The notes below the pieces were generated by a model. That model saw only the letters and a list, made by a program, of their open reading frames with translations. It was not told where the DNA came from and ran no database searches. The position numbers and the translations under genes are program-made. Of a stretch of 64,000 bases of DNA, positions 27,920-36,183 are shown piece by piece; position 1 is the stretch's first letter; every line of letters begins with the position of its first letter. The stretch comes from Tardiphaga sp. P9-11 (GTDB taxonomy: Bacteria; Pseudomonadota; Alphaproteobacteria; Rhizobiales; Xanthobacteraceae), in contig NZ_NPKQ01000004.1 in the NCBI RefSeq assembly GCF_008329525.1, forward strand, positions 248,001 to 312,000, in the 5' to 3' direction.

Positions 27920-28145
27920 CCTGTAACCGTAATCAGGGAGCCCAGCTGAATCCCGCCACACTTGTCACTCCCACCCGTCCATTGCCGGATCCTAATCTAC
28001 CTCACGACGATTAACCGGCAAGCCGTGTCGGCAACGCATGACGATGGACGAAAATGGAGAAGACCATGACGGCACCGATGAAAACACCACCGATCGTGTC
28101 ACCGCAGGCATGGGAGTCCGCGCGCGCGGACATGCTCGTGAAGGA
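27920..28145 (+). repeat. Duplicated DUF899 promoter region (copy 2, functional)
   Basis: This is the intact partner of the segment at 26340-26549. It contains the DUF899 promoter, its Shine-Dalgarno and first codons. At its left end it also carries about seven diverged codons of the minus-strand regulator, where the regulator ATG has been lost (CAGCTG in place of CATCTG). This shows that the regulator and DUF899 were once direct divergent neighbours. Confidence 0.75.
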
Positions 28146-28815
28146 GAAGACCGTGATGCGCGCGCGCGATGCATTGGCTGCCGAGCGACGGCGGATGCCG
28201 TGGATGGAAGTGGAGAAGACCTATACATTCGAGGGACCTGATGGAACGGCAAGCCTGCGTGACCTGTTCGACGGTCGCCGCCAGTTGATCGTTTACCGCG
28301 CCTTCTTCGAGCCCGGCGTGTTCGGCTGGCCGGATCATGCCTGCCGCGGCTGTTCGCTGGGCGCCGATCAGGTCGGCCATCTCGCGCATCTGAATGCCCG
28401 CGATACCACGCTGGTCTATACCTCGCGGGCACCGCAGGCCGACATCGCGCGCCTGAAGACGCGGATGGGCTGGGAGATGCCCTGGTATACGATCACGGAC
28501 AGTTTCGATGCCGACTTCGGCGTCGACGAGTGGCACGGCCACAACGTGTTCTTCCGCGACGGCGACCGCGTGTTTCGCACCTATCTCATCAACAGTCGTG
28601 GCGACGAGGCGATGGGAACCGTCTGGAGTTATCTCGACGCGACGCCGCTCGGCCGCCAGGAGATCTGGGAGGATTCGCCCGAAGGCTACCCTCAGACGCC
28701 GACCTACAAATGGTGGAACTGGCACGACAACTATGTCGCTGGCGCTGCACCCGACAAGAAATGGGTCGAGGTGTCGGCTGCCGGCGAGGCGACATTCCGG
28801 AAGACCGATGAGTAG
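28066..28815 (+). CDS. DUF899-family thioredoxin-like protein
   Basis: Protein of 249 residues with a thioredoxin-like fold. The N-terminus MTAPMKTPPIVSPQAWESAR is followed by LVYTSRAPQADIARLKTRMG and the CRGCS motif, a CxxC pair at the position of the thioredoxin active site. WEDSPEGYPQ and YKWWNWHDNY are family signatures. Its function is unknown; redox activity is inferred. GGAGAAG at 28056-28062 sets ATG 28066. The gene overlaps the next one by eight bases. Confidence 0.88.
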   Translation: MTAPMKTPPIVSPQAWESARADMLVKEKTVMRARDALAAERRRMPWMEVEKTYTFEGPDGTASLRDLFDGRRQLIVYRAFFEPGVFGWPDHACRGCSLGADQVGHLAHLNARDTTLVYTSRAPQADIARLKTRMGWEMPWYTITDSFDADFGVDEWHGHNVFFRDGDRVFRTYLINSRGDEAMGTVWSYLDATPLGRQEIWEDSPEGYPQTPTYKWWNWHDNYVAGAAPDKKWVEVSAAGEATFRKTDE

Positions 28816-29098
28816 GGCCATCGACGACGTCGATCGTGCGAAGGCCTATCGCTGGAAAATGGGTAGCCTAGTGCCGGCCGCCGATTGGCTATGCCTTGCG
28901 GCCGCACCGGCTTTCGCACTGATGGCACTGCTGACGGGGGTTCTCGATGACGGTTCGTCGGATCTGCTCTGTTCGACGTCGCGCGCATCGCCGTTAACCG
29001 GGATGGCGGCGATGTATGCTCTGATGGGCCTGTTCCATATCGCACCCTGGCTCAGGCTGATGTCGGGCCGACGCCGTCAATCGCAGTGGCGGACGTAA
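28808..29098 (+). CDS. Small membrane protein overlapping DUF899
   Basis: Protein of 96 residues starting MSRAIDDVDRAKAYRWKMGS. Two hydrophobic helices (about 25-48, LCLAAAPAFALMALLTGVL, and 65-82, GMAAMYALMGLFHIAPWL) suggest an inner-membrane hairpin. The ATG lies inside the last codons of DUF899 (ATGAGTAG), so translation is coupled, and a joint function is likely. No family is recognised. Confidence 0.7.
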   Translation: MSRAIDDVDRAKAYRWKMGSLVPAADWLCLAAAPAFALMALLTGVLDDGSSDLLCSTSRASPLTGMAAMYALMGLFHIAPWLRLMSGRRRQSQWRT

Positions 29099-29113
29099 CG
29101 GTTGTCGCGCGCT

Positions 29114-29605
29114 TCAGGCGCGCGATAACTTCTCGAACCGCTTGATCAGCCGCTCGCGCTTGAGGCGCGACAGGCGCTGAATCCAGAAGATGCCGTTGAG
29201 TTGGTCGACCTCGTGTTGATGGCAGACCGCGCGCAGGCCGACGGACTCTTCGTCCTGCACGTTGCCGTCGAGATCCTGATAGCTGATCCGGACGCGCGCG
29301 TGGCGCTGGATGTCGTCATTCACACCGGGCATCGAGACGCTGCCTTCCTGATGCATGATCAGTTCGGACGAAGCCCATGTGATCTCCGGATTCACATAGG
29401 TCTTGGCGCCATCGCCGAGATCGAGCACGACGACGCGTAGCAGCACGCCGATATGCGACGCGGTGATGCCGATGCCCGGTGCGGCATGCATGGTGTCGCG
29501 GAGATCGTCGCTGAGGGCGCGCAGTGCATCGTCGAACATCGTGACGGGCGTGGCTGGCTGCGCGAGACGCGGATCGGGATAACGGACGAGAGGACGGACC
29601 GTCAT
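29114..29605 (-). CDS. Peptide deformylase-like protein with altered metal site
   Basis: Protein of 163 residues with deformylase fold signatures. The three family motifs are changed: GxGxAAxQ reads GIGITASHIG (Gln missing), EGCxS reads EGSVSMPG (the metal-binding Cys replaced by Ser), and only HExxH is largely kept as HEVDQ, where the final His is not reproduced at the usual position. Normal deformylases remove formyl from nascent Met with an Fe or Zn ion bound by Cys and two His. This copy is likely a paralogue with weak or different activity. Its ATG overlaps the upstream stop (ATGA). Confidence 0.82.
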   Translation of the reverse strand: MTVRPLVRYPDPRLAQPATPVTMFDDALRALSDDLRDTMHAAPGIGITASHIGVLLRVVVLDLGDGAKTYVNPEITWASSELIMHQEGSVSMPGVNDDIQRHARVRISYQDLDGNVQDEESVGLRAVCHQHEVDQLNGIFWIQRLSRLKRERLIKRFEKLSRA

Positions 29606-31182
29606 TCCGGCAGCCCCGCGGCTTTCAGCGCGGCGGCGTAGGTCTTCGCCATGGACTCGACGGGGACGGGGATGCGCGCAAAGAAAGCGGAGACTGTCAG
29701 CTCCGGTTCGATAGTGAGCAGTTCTTCGACCACCTGCGCGGCGCGTTCGTGCTCGCCGGTTTTGACGAGCGCCACGGCGAGCGCGCGGAGTGCGACGGCG
29801 AAGCGGCGGTTCTGCAGCAGCGCCTTGTCTGCCCAGTTGATCGCTTCGGGATAGTTCTCGTCGACGATCGCGGCGATGGCCAGCGCACCGGAGACGAACC
29901 AGCCGTGCGGATCCAGCGGGTTCAAACGTCGTGCGCGATCGAGCAGAGCGCGACCGGCCTGCTGCTGGCCACGCATGGTCTCGATCCACCCGGCCAGTGC
30001 GAGTGCAGTGGCGGAGTTTGGATTGATGGCGAGGGAGCGGCTGAACAGCTCAATGGCCGCATCCTTCGCCGTCTGCGTCTCTGCCAGATTCCAGATCGCG
30101 AAGGCAGCCATCCAGAGGATCTGCGGATCGTTTGGCGCGCGCTCGATGGCGCGATGCGCAAGGGCCAGGCCTTCGCTGCGATGGGTGTCGCCCTGGCTGA
30201 TCCAGCCCTGGAAGTGCCGCTGCGCATGGCAATAAGCGGCAGCCGCCATCGCCGGCGCATAGGCCGGATCGAACGCAAGCGCCTGATGCAGGCAATCCAG
30301 CGCAGCCGCCATGCTCTCCGGTGTGAAATCATGTTCGAAGCCGGAGGCGCGCAGCAACAGATCATAGGCGTCGGGCTTGCTCGGCCGGCTGTGCTTGCGT
30401 CGTTCGATCTCCGCAATGCGCAATGTCGGCTCGATGGTCGAAACGGCGCGTTCGGTGATGCGGTCCTGGAGGTCGAACACGTCGTGGCGCTCGCCGTCGA
30501 AACGATCGGCCCACAGATGCGCGCCGGAGCGGGCGTCGATCAATTGCGCGATGATGCGCAACCGCTCGCCGGCGCGGCGGACGCTGCCTTCGAGCACGTA
30601 ATTGACGCCGAGCGTGCGGCCGACCTCGCGGATATCGACCGGCTTGTTCTTGTAGGTGAAGGACGAGTTGCGCGCGATCACGAAGAGCCCGCTGCAGCGG
30701 GACAGCGCGGTGATGATTTCCTCGGCGATACCATCGCCGAAATAATCTTGCTCGGGGTCGGCGCTCATATTGGTGAAGGGCAGCACCGCGATCGACAGCC
30801 CTTCGGGATCGGCAGTAGCGGGCAGAAGTCCCGTTGCGGGCGCCGTCACCACGAGCGGAGAGGGGCTGTCGGTCTGTTCGATGACCTCGCCGACGAAGCG
30901 AAACCCCTTCCGCGGTAAGGTGCGGATCAGCCGCTGCTGCTCGCCATTGTCGCCGATGGCGGTACGGGCCGCGTTGACCCGGCTGCTGAGCGTCGCCTCG
31001 GACACGATGCGGCCGTGCCAGACTTCGGCCAGCAGATCGTCGCGGCTGACGACCTTGTCTCGCGTCCGGATGAGGAATTCCAGCACATCGAACACCTGCG
31101 GTTCCATCGCCACCGTGTCCGTGCCCCGCCGCAGCTCCCGCCGGTCAGTGTCGAGGGCGAATTCGTCGAACCGGAACAGCAA
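29602..31182 (-). CDS. CadC-like winged-helix regulator with TPR repeats
   Basis: Protein of 526 residues. An OmpR/CadC-type winged helix (1-100) contains LEFLIRTRDKVVSRDDLLAEVW and GFRFVGEV. A TolB-like segment follows (130-250, LPFTNMSADPEQDYF). The rest consists of tetratricopeptide repeats (260-520, for example LAINPNSATALALAGW). No membrane helix is seen. The arrangement is common among soluble regulators of stress or virulence genes. It is followed without a gap by the deformylase-like gene and is divergent from the hydrolase/P460 pair, which may be its target. Confidence 0.85.
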   Translation of the reverse strand: MLFRFDEFALDTDRRELRRGTDTVAMEPQVFDVLEFLIRTRDKVVSRDDLLAEVWHGRIVSEATLSSRVNAARTAIGDNGEQQRLIRTLPRKGFRFVGEVIEQTDSPSPLVVTAPATGLLPATADPEGLSIAVLPFTNMSADPEQDYFGDGIAEEIITALSRCSGLFVIARNSSFTYKNKPVDIREVGRTLGVNYVLEGSVRRAGERLRIIAQLIDARSGAHLWADRFDGERHDVFDLQDRITERAVSTIEPTLRIAEIERRKHSRPSKPDAYDLLLRASGFEHDFTPESMAAALDCLHQALAFDPAYAPAMAAAAYCHAQRHFQGWISQGDTHRSEGLALAHRAIERAPNDPQILWMAAFAIWNLAETQTAKDAAIELFSRSLAINPNSATALALAGWIETMRGQQQAGRALLDRARRLNPLDPHGWFVSGALAIAAIVDENYPEAINWADKALLQNRRFAVALRALAVALVKTGEHERAAQVVEELLTIEPELTVSAFFARIPVPVESMAKTYAAALKAAGLPE

Positions 31183-31309
31183 GGTCGGGGTCCATTTCCT
31201 GCAGATAGGTCAAGGCGTTGCGCCAGAGCCGTCCCCTAGCACACCCCGTCTCAACGATAAATCATGGCCTTCTCAAGGGAAAATCTGAGAATCCTTCAAG
31301 CGGACGCCG

Positions 31310-31325
31310 CCATGCCGCGGCATGG
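31310..31325. promoter_or_regulatory. Perfect 16-bp palindrome, operator candidate
   Basis: CCATGCCGCGGCATGG is a perfect palindrome, extended outside by GCGGA (31300-31304) and TCCGC (31326-31330). It lies 47 bases before the hydrolase ATG in the region divergent from the CadC-like gene, where an operator would be expected. The bound regulator is not known. Confidence 0.55.
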
Positions 31326-31372
31326 TCCGCACATCGACGGCCGCAGCCGTCATTGCCCGGAGGACCTGCACC

Positions 31373-32440
31373 ATGACGAATGACAAGCGCGATACCAGCC
31401 ATTTCAACCGCCGCAGCCTGTTGGGCGCGGCGCTCATGGGGATCGCCGCGGCCCAGTTCGGCGCCATCAGCCCGGCGGCGGCGCAGGCCGCCAAGGCCGG
31501 CAAGCAGCTCCCGGCCGTCAAGCGCGGCACGCATACGTCGTTCAAGCCGCTGAAGCAGATCAATGCTGGCGACCTCAGCGTCGCCTATGCCGAGGACGGC
31601 CCGGCCAACGGCCCCGTTGTGCTGCTGCTGCACGGCTGGCCCTATGACATCTACAGCTATGTGGATGTCGCGCCGCTGCTGGCCTCCTCCGGCTACCGCG
31701 TCATCATCCCGTATCTGCGCGGCTATGGCGGGACGCGCTTCCTGTCCGACGCGACGGTGCGCAATGGCCAGCCAGCAGCGCTGGCCACTGACATCGTCGC
31801 GTTCATGGACGCACTGAAGATCGAGAAGGCAGTGGTTGGCGGCTATGACTGGGGTGGCCGCACGGCCGACATTCTTGCTGCGATCTGGCCGGAGCGCGTC
31901 AAGGCGCTGGTCGCTGTCAGCGGCTATCTGATCGGCAGCCAGGAAGGCAACCGCATGCCGCTGCCGCCGAAGGCTGAACTGGAATGGTGGTACCAGTTCT
32001 ACTTCACCACGGAGCGTGGCCGGCTGGGCTATGACAAGTACCGGCACGACTTCGCCAAGCTGATCTGGAAGCTGGCTTCGCCGAAGTGGAACTTCGACGA
32101 CGCCACCTATGACCGCTCGGCCAAGGCGTTCGAGAATCCCGATCACGTCGCCATTACCATCCACAACTATCGCTGGCGGCTCGAACTCGCCCAGGGCGAG
32201 GCGAAATATGATGAGCTGGAGAAGCGGCTGGCGCAGGGGCCGGTGATCTCGGTGCCGACCATCACCATGGAAGGCGACGCCAATGGCGCGCCGCATCCCG
32301 ATCCCAAGGCCTATGCGAGGAAGTTCATCGGCAAGTACGAGCATCGCACAGTGAATGGTGGCATCGGTCACAACCTGCCGCAGGAAGCACCGCGTGAATT
32401 CGCCCAGGCCATCATCGATGCCGACGCGATGGCGCGCTAA
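31373..32440 (+). CDS. Tat-exported alpha/beta hydrolase (epoxide hydrolase/dehalogenase-like)
   Basis: Protein of 355 residues. The N-terminus has a twin-arginine signal, FNRRSLLGAALMGIAAAQ, then SPAAAQA as cleavage region, so the folded enzyme is sent to the periplasm. The hydrolase domain has the oxyanion HGWP motif (LLLHGWPYDI), the nucleophile elbow GGYDWGG with Asp, and a C-terminal His in GGIGHNLPQE. These fit epoxide hydrolases and haloalkane dehalogenases, which use Asp rather than Ser. GGAGG at 31359-31363 sets the start. Substrate unknown. Confidence 0.9.
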   Translation: MTNDKRDTSHFNRRSLLGAALMGIAAAQFGAISPAAAQAAKAGKQLPAVKRGTHTSFKPLKQINAGDLSVAYAEDGPANGPVVLLLHGWPYDIYSYVDVAPLLASSGYRVIIPYLRGYGGTRFLSDATVRNGQPAALATDIVAFMDALKIEKAVVGGYDWGGRTADILAAIWPERVKALVAVSGYLIGSQEGNRMPLPPKAELEWWYQFYFTTERGRLGYDKYRHDFAKLIWKLASPKWNFDDATYDRSAKAFENPDHVAITIHNYRWRLELAQGEAKYDELEKRLAQGPVISVPTITMEGDANGAPHPDPKAYARKFIGKYEHRTVNGGIGHNLPQEAPREFAQAIIDADAMAR

Positions 32441-32452
32441 GGGAGACGCGCG

Positions 32453-32959
32453 ATGCGATGGATTCTGGTAGCAAGCCTCGCCGCAGGCGTGGTGTCATCC
32501 GCTGTGGCGGCGGCCTTTGCCGCCAACATGGTCAATCCCGCCAACCTGTCGCCGATCTACGGCGTCGGGCTTCCCGATGGCTACCGCAAATGGGAGCTGA
32601 TCGCGCCGGCGCAGGAGGCCGAGCCTCTGAATGAATTGCGCGCCGTGGTCGGCAACGACATCGCCGTCAAAGCCTATCGGGACGGCCAGCTGCCGTTTCC
32701 CGATGGCACGGTGCTGGTGAAACTCGCCTGGAAGCACACTCAGTCGCCTGAATTCGAATCCGCCTCGATCCCCGGTGCCGCCACAACGGTTCAGGTGATG
32801 GTGAAGGATTCGAAGAAGTATGCCGCGTCAGGCGGTTGGGGCTTCGGTCGCTTCATTGATGGGAAGCCGGTCGATCAGGCGCAGCACGAGACGTGTTTCG
32901 CGTGTCATGAAGCGCGCGTGAAGGGCCGGGACTATGTGTTCACGAAGTGGGCGCCGTAA
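32453..32959 (+). CDS. Cytochrome P460-family protein
   Basis: Protein of 168 residues with a signal peptide (ASLAAGVVSSAVAAAFAA) and the P460 fold. The single haem c motif C-x2-C-H is in HETCFACHEAR near the C-terminus. P460 cytochromes oxidise hydroxylamine or related N-compounds or have unknown redox roles in the periplasm. It starts 12 bases after the hydrolase stop; both products are exported, so they probably act together. Confidence 0.88.
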   Translation: MRWILVASLAAGVVSSAVAAAFAANMVNPANLSPIYGVGLPDGYRKWELIAPAQEAEPLNELRAVVGNDIAVKAYRDGQLPFPDGTVLVKLAWKHTQSPEFESASIPGAATTVQVMVKDSKKYAASGGWGFGRFIDGKPVDQAQHETCFACHEARVKGRDYVFTKWAP

Positions 32960-32968
32960 GCGTCCATA

Positions 32969-33631
32969 TCAGGACGCGCCGACCTCGCTCATGAAGGCGG
33001 TGAGGAAAGCCTCGGTCCGCGCGTGGCGTTGCTGCGCCATGCGTCGGCCGGTGACAGTGTTGAAGCCGTCCGCGAGCGTCAGCAGTTTCGCCGGCAGATG
33101 GTCGATTGCATAATTGCGGTCGTCGAGGGGACGATGCCGGGCGGCGGGGTCTTCGGGATCGTACAGAAAGGACTGCATCCGCCCGGCGGTGTAGAAACAG
33201 CGTGCGATGCCGATCGCGCCGATGGCATCCAGCCGGTCGGCATCCTGCAAGATCCGCGCTTCGATCGTTTCCGGCGTGATTTTCGCCGAAAAACTGTGGG
33301 CTGTGATGGCATGGGCAACGCGATCCAGCTGCTCGGTCGTCCAGCCCAGCGGCGCCAGCAGGATCACGGCATGTTCGGCGGCGAGGCGCGAGGCACTGGC
33401 TCGGAGCGGCGAGCTCTTCTCAACGGCAACGCAGTCGCGCAGCAGCGTCGCTGCCGCGAGAATCTCGGCATCGCCGCCTTCGATTTTCTGAATGGCGCGG
33501 ACATTGGACCAGACACGTGCCAGATGCGCGACGTCATGCGATCCGTCATCGGTCTTGACGTGATGCAGAAGCGAAGAGGCAAGCGTTTCGAACGGAGCGA
33601 AGGCTGTGGCGATACCGGTGATCTCAGTCAT
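32969..33631 (-). CDS. HD-family phosphohydrolase-like protein with His to Arg change
   Basis: Protein of 220 residues with HD-superfamily architecture: the first His in DDGSHDVAHLARVW, the region ATLLRDCVAVEKSSPLRA, and later RILQDADRLDAIGAIGIAR, which matches the family D-A-D-R-L-D block. The dyad expected at LLHD reads LLRD (codon CGC, one transition from CAC). Since this His binds the metal, activity may be reduced or lost. ATG 33631 begins MTEITGIATAF. Located between the P460 and ABC-F genes, without an obvious partner. Confidence 0.82.
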   Translation of the reverse strand: MTEITGIATAFAPFETLASSLLHHVKTDDGSHDVAHLARVWSNVRAIQKIEGGDAEILAAATLLRDCVAVEKSSPLRASASRLAAEHAVILLAPLGWTTEQLDRVAHAITAHSFSAKITPETIEARILQDADRLDAIGAIGIARCFYTAGRMQSFLYDPEDPAARHRPLDDRNYAIDHLPAKLLTLADGFNTVTGRRMAQQRHARTEAFLTAFMSEVGAS

Positions 33632-33793
33632 GGCGTCGTTGTTAGAGGGACCGGACGATTTTGCCAACGCCACAAGCGCGCCGCAGTTCGCGATTAGTCA
33701 GCCGCCATCGTCATTTCAACAGGATGTGTGCTTCGATGGATTTCGCCCAGGTGACAACGCCGCTTCGCTTTGTTTTCCGGGAGAATTTCGTCC

Positions 33794-35371
33794 ATGCCTG
33801 TGCATATCACTGTATCCGATCTGTCCTTCGCGACGCCTGACGGCCGCTCGCTTTTTGCGAACCTGAATCTCGGTTTTGGCGCCGAGCGCGCCGGGCTTGT
33901 GGGCCGTAACGGCATCGGAAAATCCACGCTTCTTAAACTGATATCCGGCGATCTCGTGCCTCATCGGGGCGGCGTGAGCGTCCACGGCCGGCTGGCGGTG
34001 CTGCGGCAAGCGCTGCAGCTTTATCCTGGTGAGACGGTGGCCGACCTGTTTGGCGTCACTGATGCGCTCGAACTGCTCGCTCGTGCCGAAGCCGGTACGG
34101 CCACGGCCGAAGAGCTTGAGCTGGCGGACTGGGATATTGAAACGCGGATGGCCCGATCTCTTGGGCGGGTTAGGCTGGATGTGCGCCATGACGCGCCGCT
34201 GTCAGCGCTCTCCGGCGGCCAACGGACACGCGCCGCACTGGCGGCGCTGGTCTTCGCCTCGCCGGATCTCCTGCTGCTGGATGAACCGACCAACAATCTT
34301 GACCGCGACGGCCGACGCGCGGTCATCGATCTGCTGGCGGGCTGGCGCGAGAGTGCCATTGTCGTCAGCCATGATCGCGAATTGCTCGACACGATGGATG
34401 CCATCGTCGAGCTGACTTCACTCGGTGCCACGCGCTATGGCGGCAACTGGACGCATTATCGTAAACGTAAGACGCGCGAGCTTGCGGCTGCAGAGTATCA
34501 ACTCGTCGATGCAGAGAAGCGCATGGACGCACTTGCGCGGCAGGCGCAAGCGACGGCGGAGCGTCAGGCGCGTCGGGATCAGGCAGGACAAAAGAAGGGC
34601 GCCAAAGGCGATTTGCCACGGATCGCGCTCGGCGGCCTGAAGGATCGCAGCGAAGACACGGGCGGCGCGCATGCGCGGCTTGCCGAGCGCCGGCAGGCTC
34701 AGGCGCAGGACGCGCTGGCCGCCGCGCGCGAGCGCATCGAAATTCTGCAGCCACTCTCGGTCGCCGTTCCATCAACCGGACTTCCGGCGCACAGGGCGGT
34801 CTTGCAGCTTAATGATGTCAGTTTCGGCTATGCGGCAGATGCGCCGATCATCCGCAATCTGTCGTTCGCGATTAACGGGCCGGAACGGATTGCGGTAACC
34901 GGTTCGAACGGCTCCGGCAAGACGACGCTGCTGGGCCTCATCACCGGCGCATTCGAGCCCATCAGCGGCGTCGTGCGAGTGTTGGTCGACTTCGCCATGC
35001 TCGACCAGCAGGTCAGTTTGCTCGACCCGTCGCAGACGATCCGCGATAATTTCCGGCGGCTCCATCCGCTGGCTGACGAGAATGCCTGCCGCGCGGCGCT
35101 GGCGCGTTTCATGTTTCGTGCCGATGCCGCGCTGCAGATGGTCGGCATACTGAGCGGAGGGCAGATGCTGCGCACCGGTCTCGCCTGCGTGATGGGCGGC
35201 CCGTCGCGGCCGCAGCTTCTGATCCTCGACGAGCCGACTAATCATCTCGACGTCGATTCCATCGAGGCTGTGGAAGCGGGCCTGCGGGCCTATGACGGTG
35301 CGCTCGTGATCGTCAGCCACGACGAGACGTTTCTGGAGAATGTCGGGATCACACGGCGACTGGAATTATAG
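33794..35371 (+). CDS. ABC-F family ATPase (ribosome-associated type)
   Basis: Protein of 525 residues with two ATPase domains and no membrane segment. Domain 1 has Walker A GRNGIGKST, signature LSGGQRTR and Walker B LLLLDEPTNNLD. Domain 2 has GSNGSGKTT, LSGGQMLR and LLILDEPTNHLD. A charged linker (about 235-320, Lys/Arg/Gln-rich) corresponds to the P-site tRNA interaction motif of ABC-F factors such as Uup/Ettd-like or resistance proteins. It probably acts on the ribosome. GGGAGA at 33779-33784 fits ATG 33794. Confidence 0.92.
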   Translation: MPVHITVSDLSFATPDGRSLFANLNLGFGAERAGLVGRNGIGKSTLLKLISGDLVPHRGGVSVHGRLAVLRQALQLYPGETVADLFGVTDALELLARAEAGTATAEELELADWDIETRMARSLGRVRLDVRHDAPLSALSGGQRTRAALAALVFASPDLLLLDEPTNNLDRDGRRAVIDLLAGWRESAIVVSHDRELLDTMDAIVELTSLGATRYGGNWTHYRKRKTRELAAAEYQLVDAEKRMDALARQAQATAERQARRDQAGQKKGAKGDLPRIALGGLKDRSEDTGGAHARLAERRQAQAQDALAAARERIEILQPLSVAVPSTGLPAHRAVLQLNDVSFGYAADAPIIRNLSFAINGPERIAVTGSNGSGKTTLLGLITGAFEPISGVVRVLVDFAMLDQQVSLLDPSQTIRDNFRRLHPLADENACRAALARFMFRADAALQMVGILSGGQMLRTGLACVMGGPSRPQLLILDEPTNHLDVDSIEAVEAGLRAYDGALVIVSHDETFLENVGITRRLEL

Positions 35372-35396
35372 CTGATGGCGTTTCGGTGTCGCGTGG

Positions 35397-35945
35397 CTAT
35401 CGCTTCAGCAGCTCATACACCACGGGATCATCCGCACAGGCCTTGAAGCCGCATTCGAGCAAGGTCGAGGCGACGTTCGCGACCGTCAGGCCGATCACGA
35501 GCCAGACGGCAACATGCGCGATCACGTCGGGCGCGGAGTAAGCAGCGGGATCCTTCTCGAATTGCTCGTCGAGCAGCAGCACCAGCGATAACAGAACGAT
35601 GGCCGCGATGAAGCCGATCAGTGCCCAGGTGTAATAGTGATAGCCGAACAGCGCAGTGCCGAAGCCGGGATCGCCGGGCGTGATGTGCAGCAGCACCTGC
35701 CGCGTCGAGACGGCGGCGCCGACCACGGCCGCGAGCAGCGACAGCGCATAGTGGCTGGGACGCGGGCCGAAGCGGATGTTGAGGATCGGACCGATAGCGA
35801 GCAGCGCGAACATGATCCGCTGCAGCAGACATAGCGGGCAGGGCAGTTCGCCCAGGATGAACTGCGCGGCAAAAGCGGCCGCGAGCAGCGCCGCGAGGGC
35901 GTAGAGTGCGAGGACGTTGAGGGCGATGGCGCGTTGCGAGGTCAT
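35397..35945 (-). CDS. Disulfide bond formation protein B
   Basis: Inner-membrane protein of 182 residues with four to five helices. The first redox pair is ELPCPLCLLQR (C-x2-C in the first loop). A second pair is in LLECGFKACADD (C-x4-C) near the C-terminus, different in position from E. coli DsbB. DsbB re-oxidises DsbA with quinone. The DUF5993 gene is directly upstream on the same strand, an association often seen with DsbB in alphaproteobacteria. Confidence 0.9.
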   Translation of the reverse strand: MTSQRAIALNVLALYALAALLAAAFAAQFILGELPCPLCLLQRIMFALLAIGPILNIRFGPRPSHYALSLLAAVVGAAVSTRQVLLHITPGDPGFGTALFGYHYYTWALIGFIAAIVLLSLVLLLDEQFEKDPAAYSAPDVIAHVAVWLVIGLTVANVASTLLECGFKACADDPVVYELLKR

Positions 35946-35952
35946 GATGGTC

Positions 35953-36111
35953 TCAGAACGACAGCTTGAGCGCGTCAGTGGCGTGGTGCAGGAAGGTCGC
36001 GACGCAGCCGATCAACACTGCGGCAAACAGCGACAGTGCGAGCGTGCGGCTGCCATACCATGCGACCAGCATCGCGACGACGATCGCCAGAAAGAGGGCG
36101 GTGAATTCCAT
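35953..36111 (-). CDS. DUF5993-like small membrane protein
   Basis: A 52-residue protein not called among long frames. From ATG 36111 it reads MEFTALFLAIVVAMLVAWYG, then SRTLALSLFAAVLIGCVATF, and ends LHHATDALKLSF. Two membrane helices fill nearly the whole length. It ends 7 bases before the DsbB start and so is co-transcribed with it. The size, sequence style and position match the small DUF5993 proteins beside DsbB genes; the role is unknown. Confidence 0.7.
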   Translation of the reverse strand: MEFTALFLAIVVAMLVAWYGSRTLALSLFAAVLIGCVATFLHHATDALKLSF

Positions 36112-36183
36112 GGTGGCTCCGGCGCTGACTGCGTTCGGTACCTTACGTCAGATTCGCAGACGACATGTCGCGTGTCATCTTCG

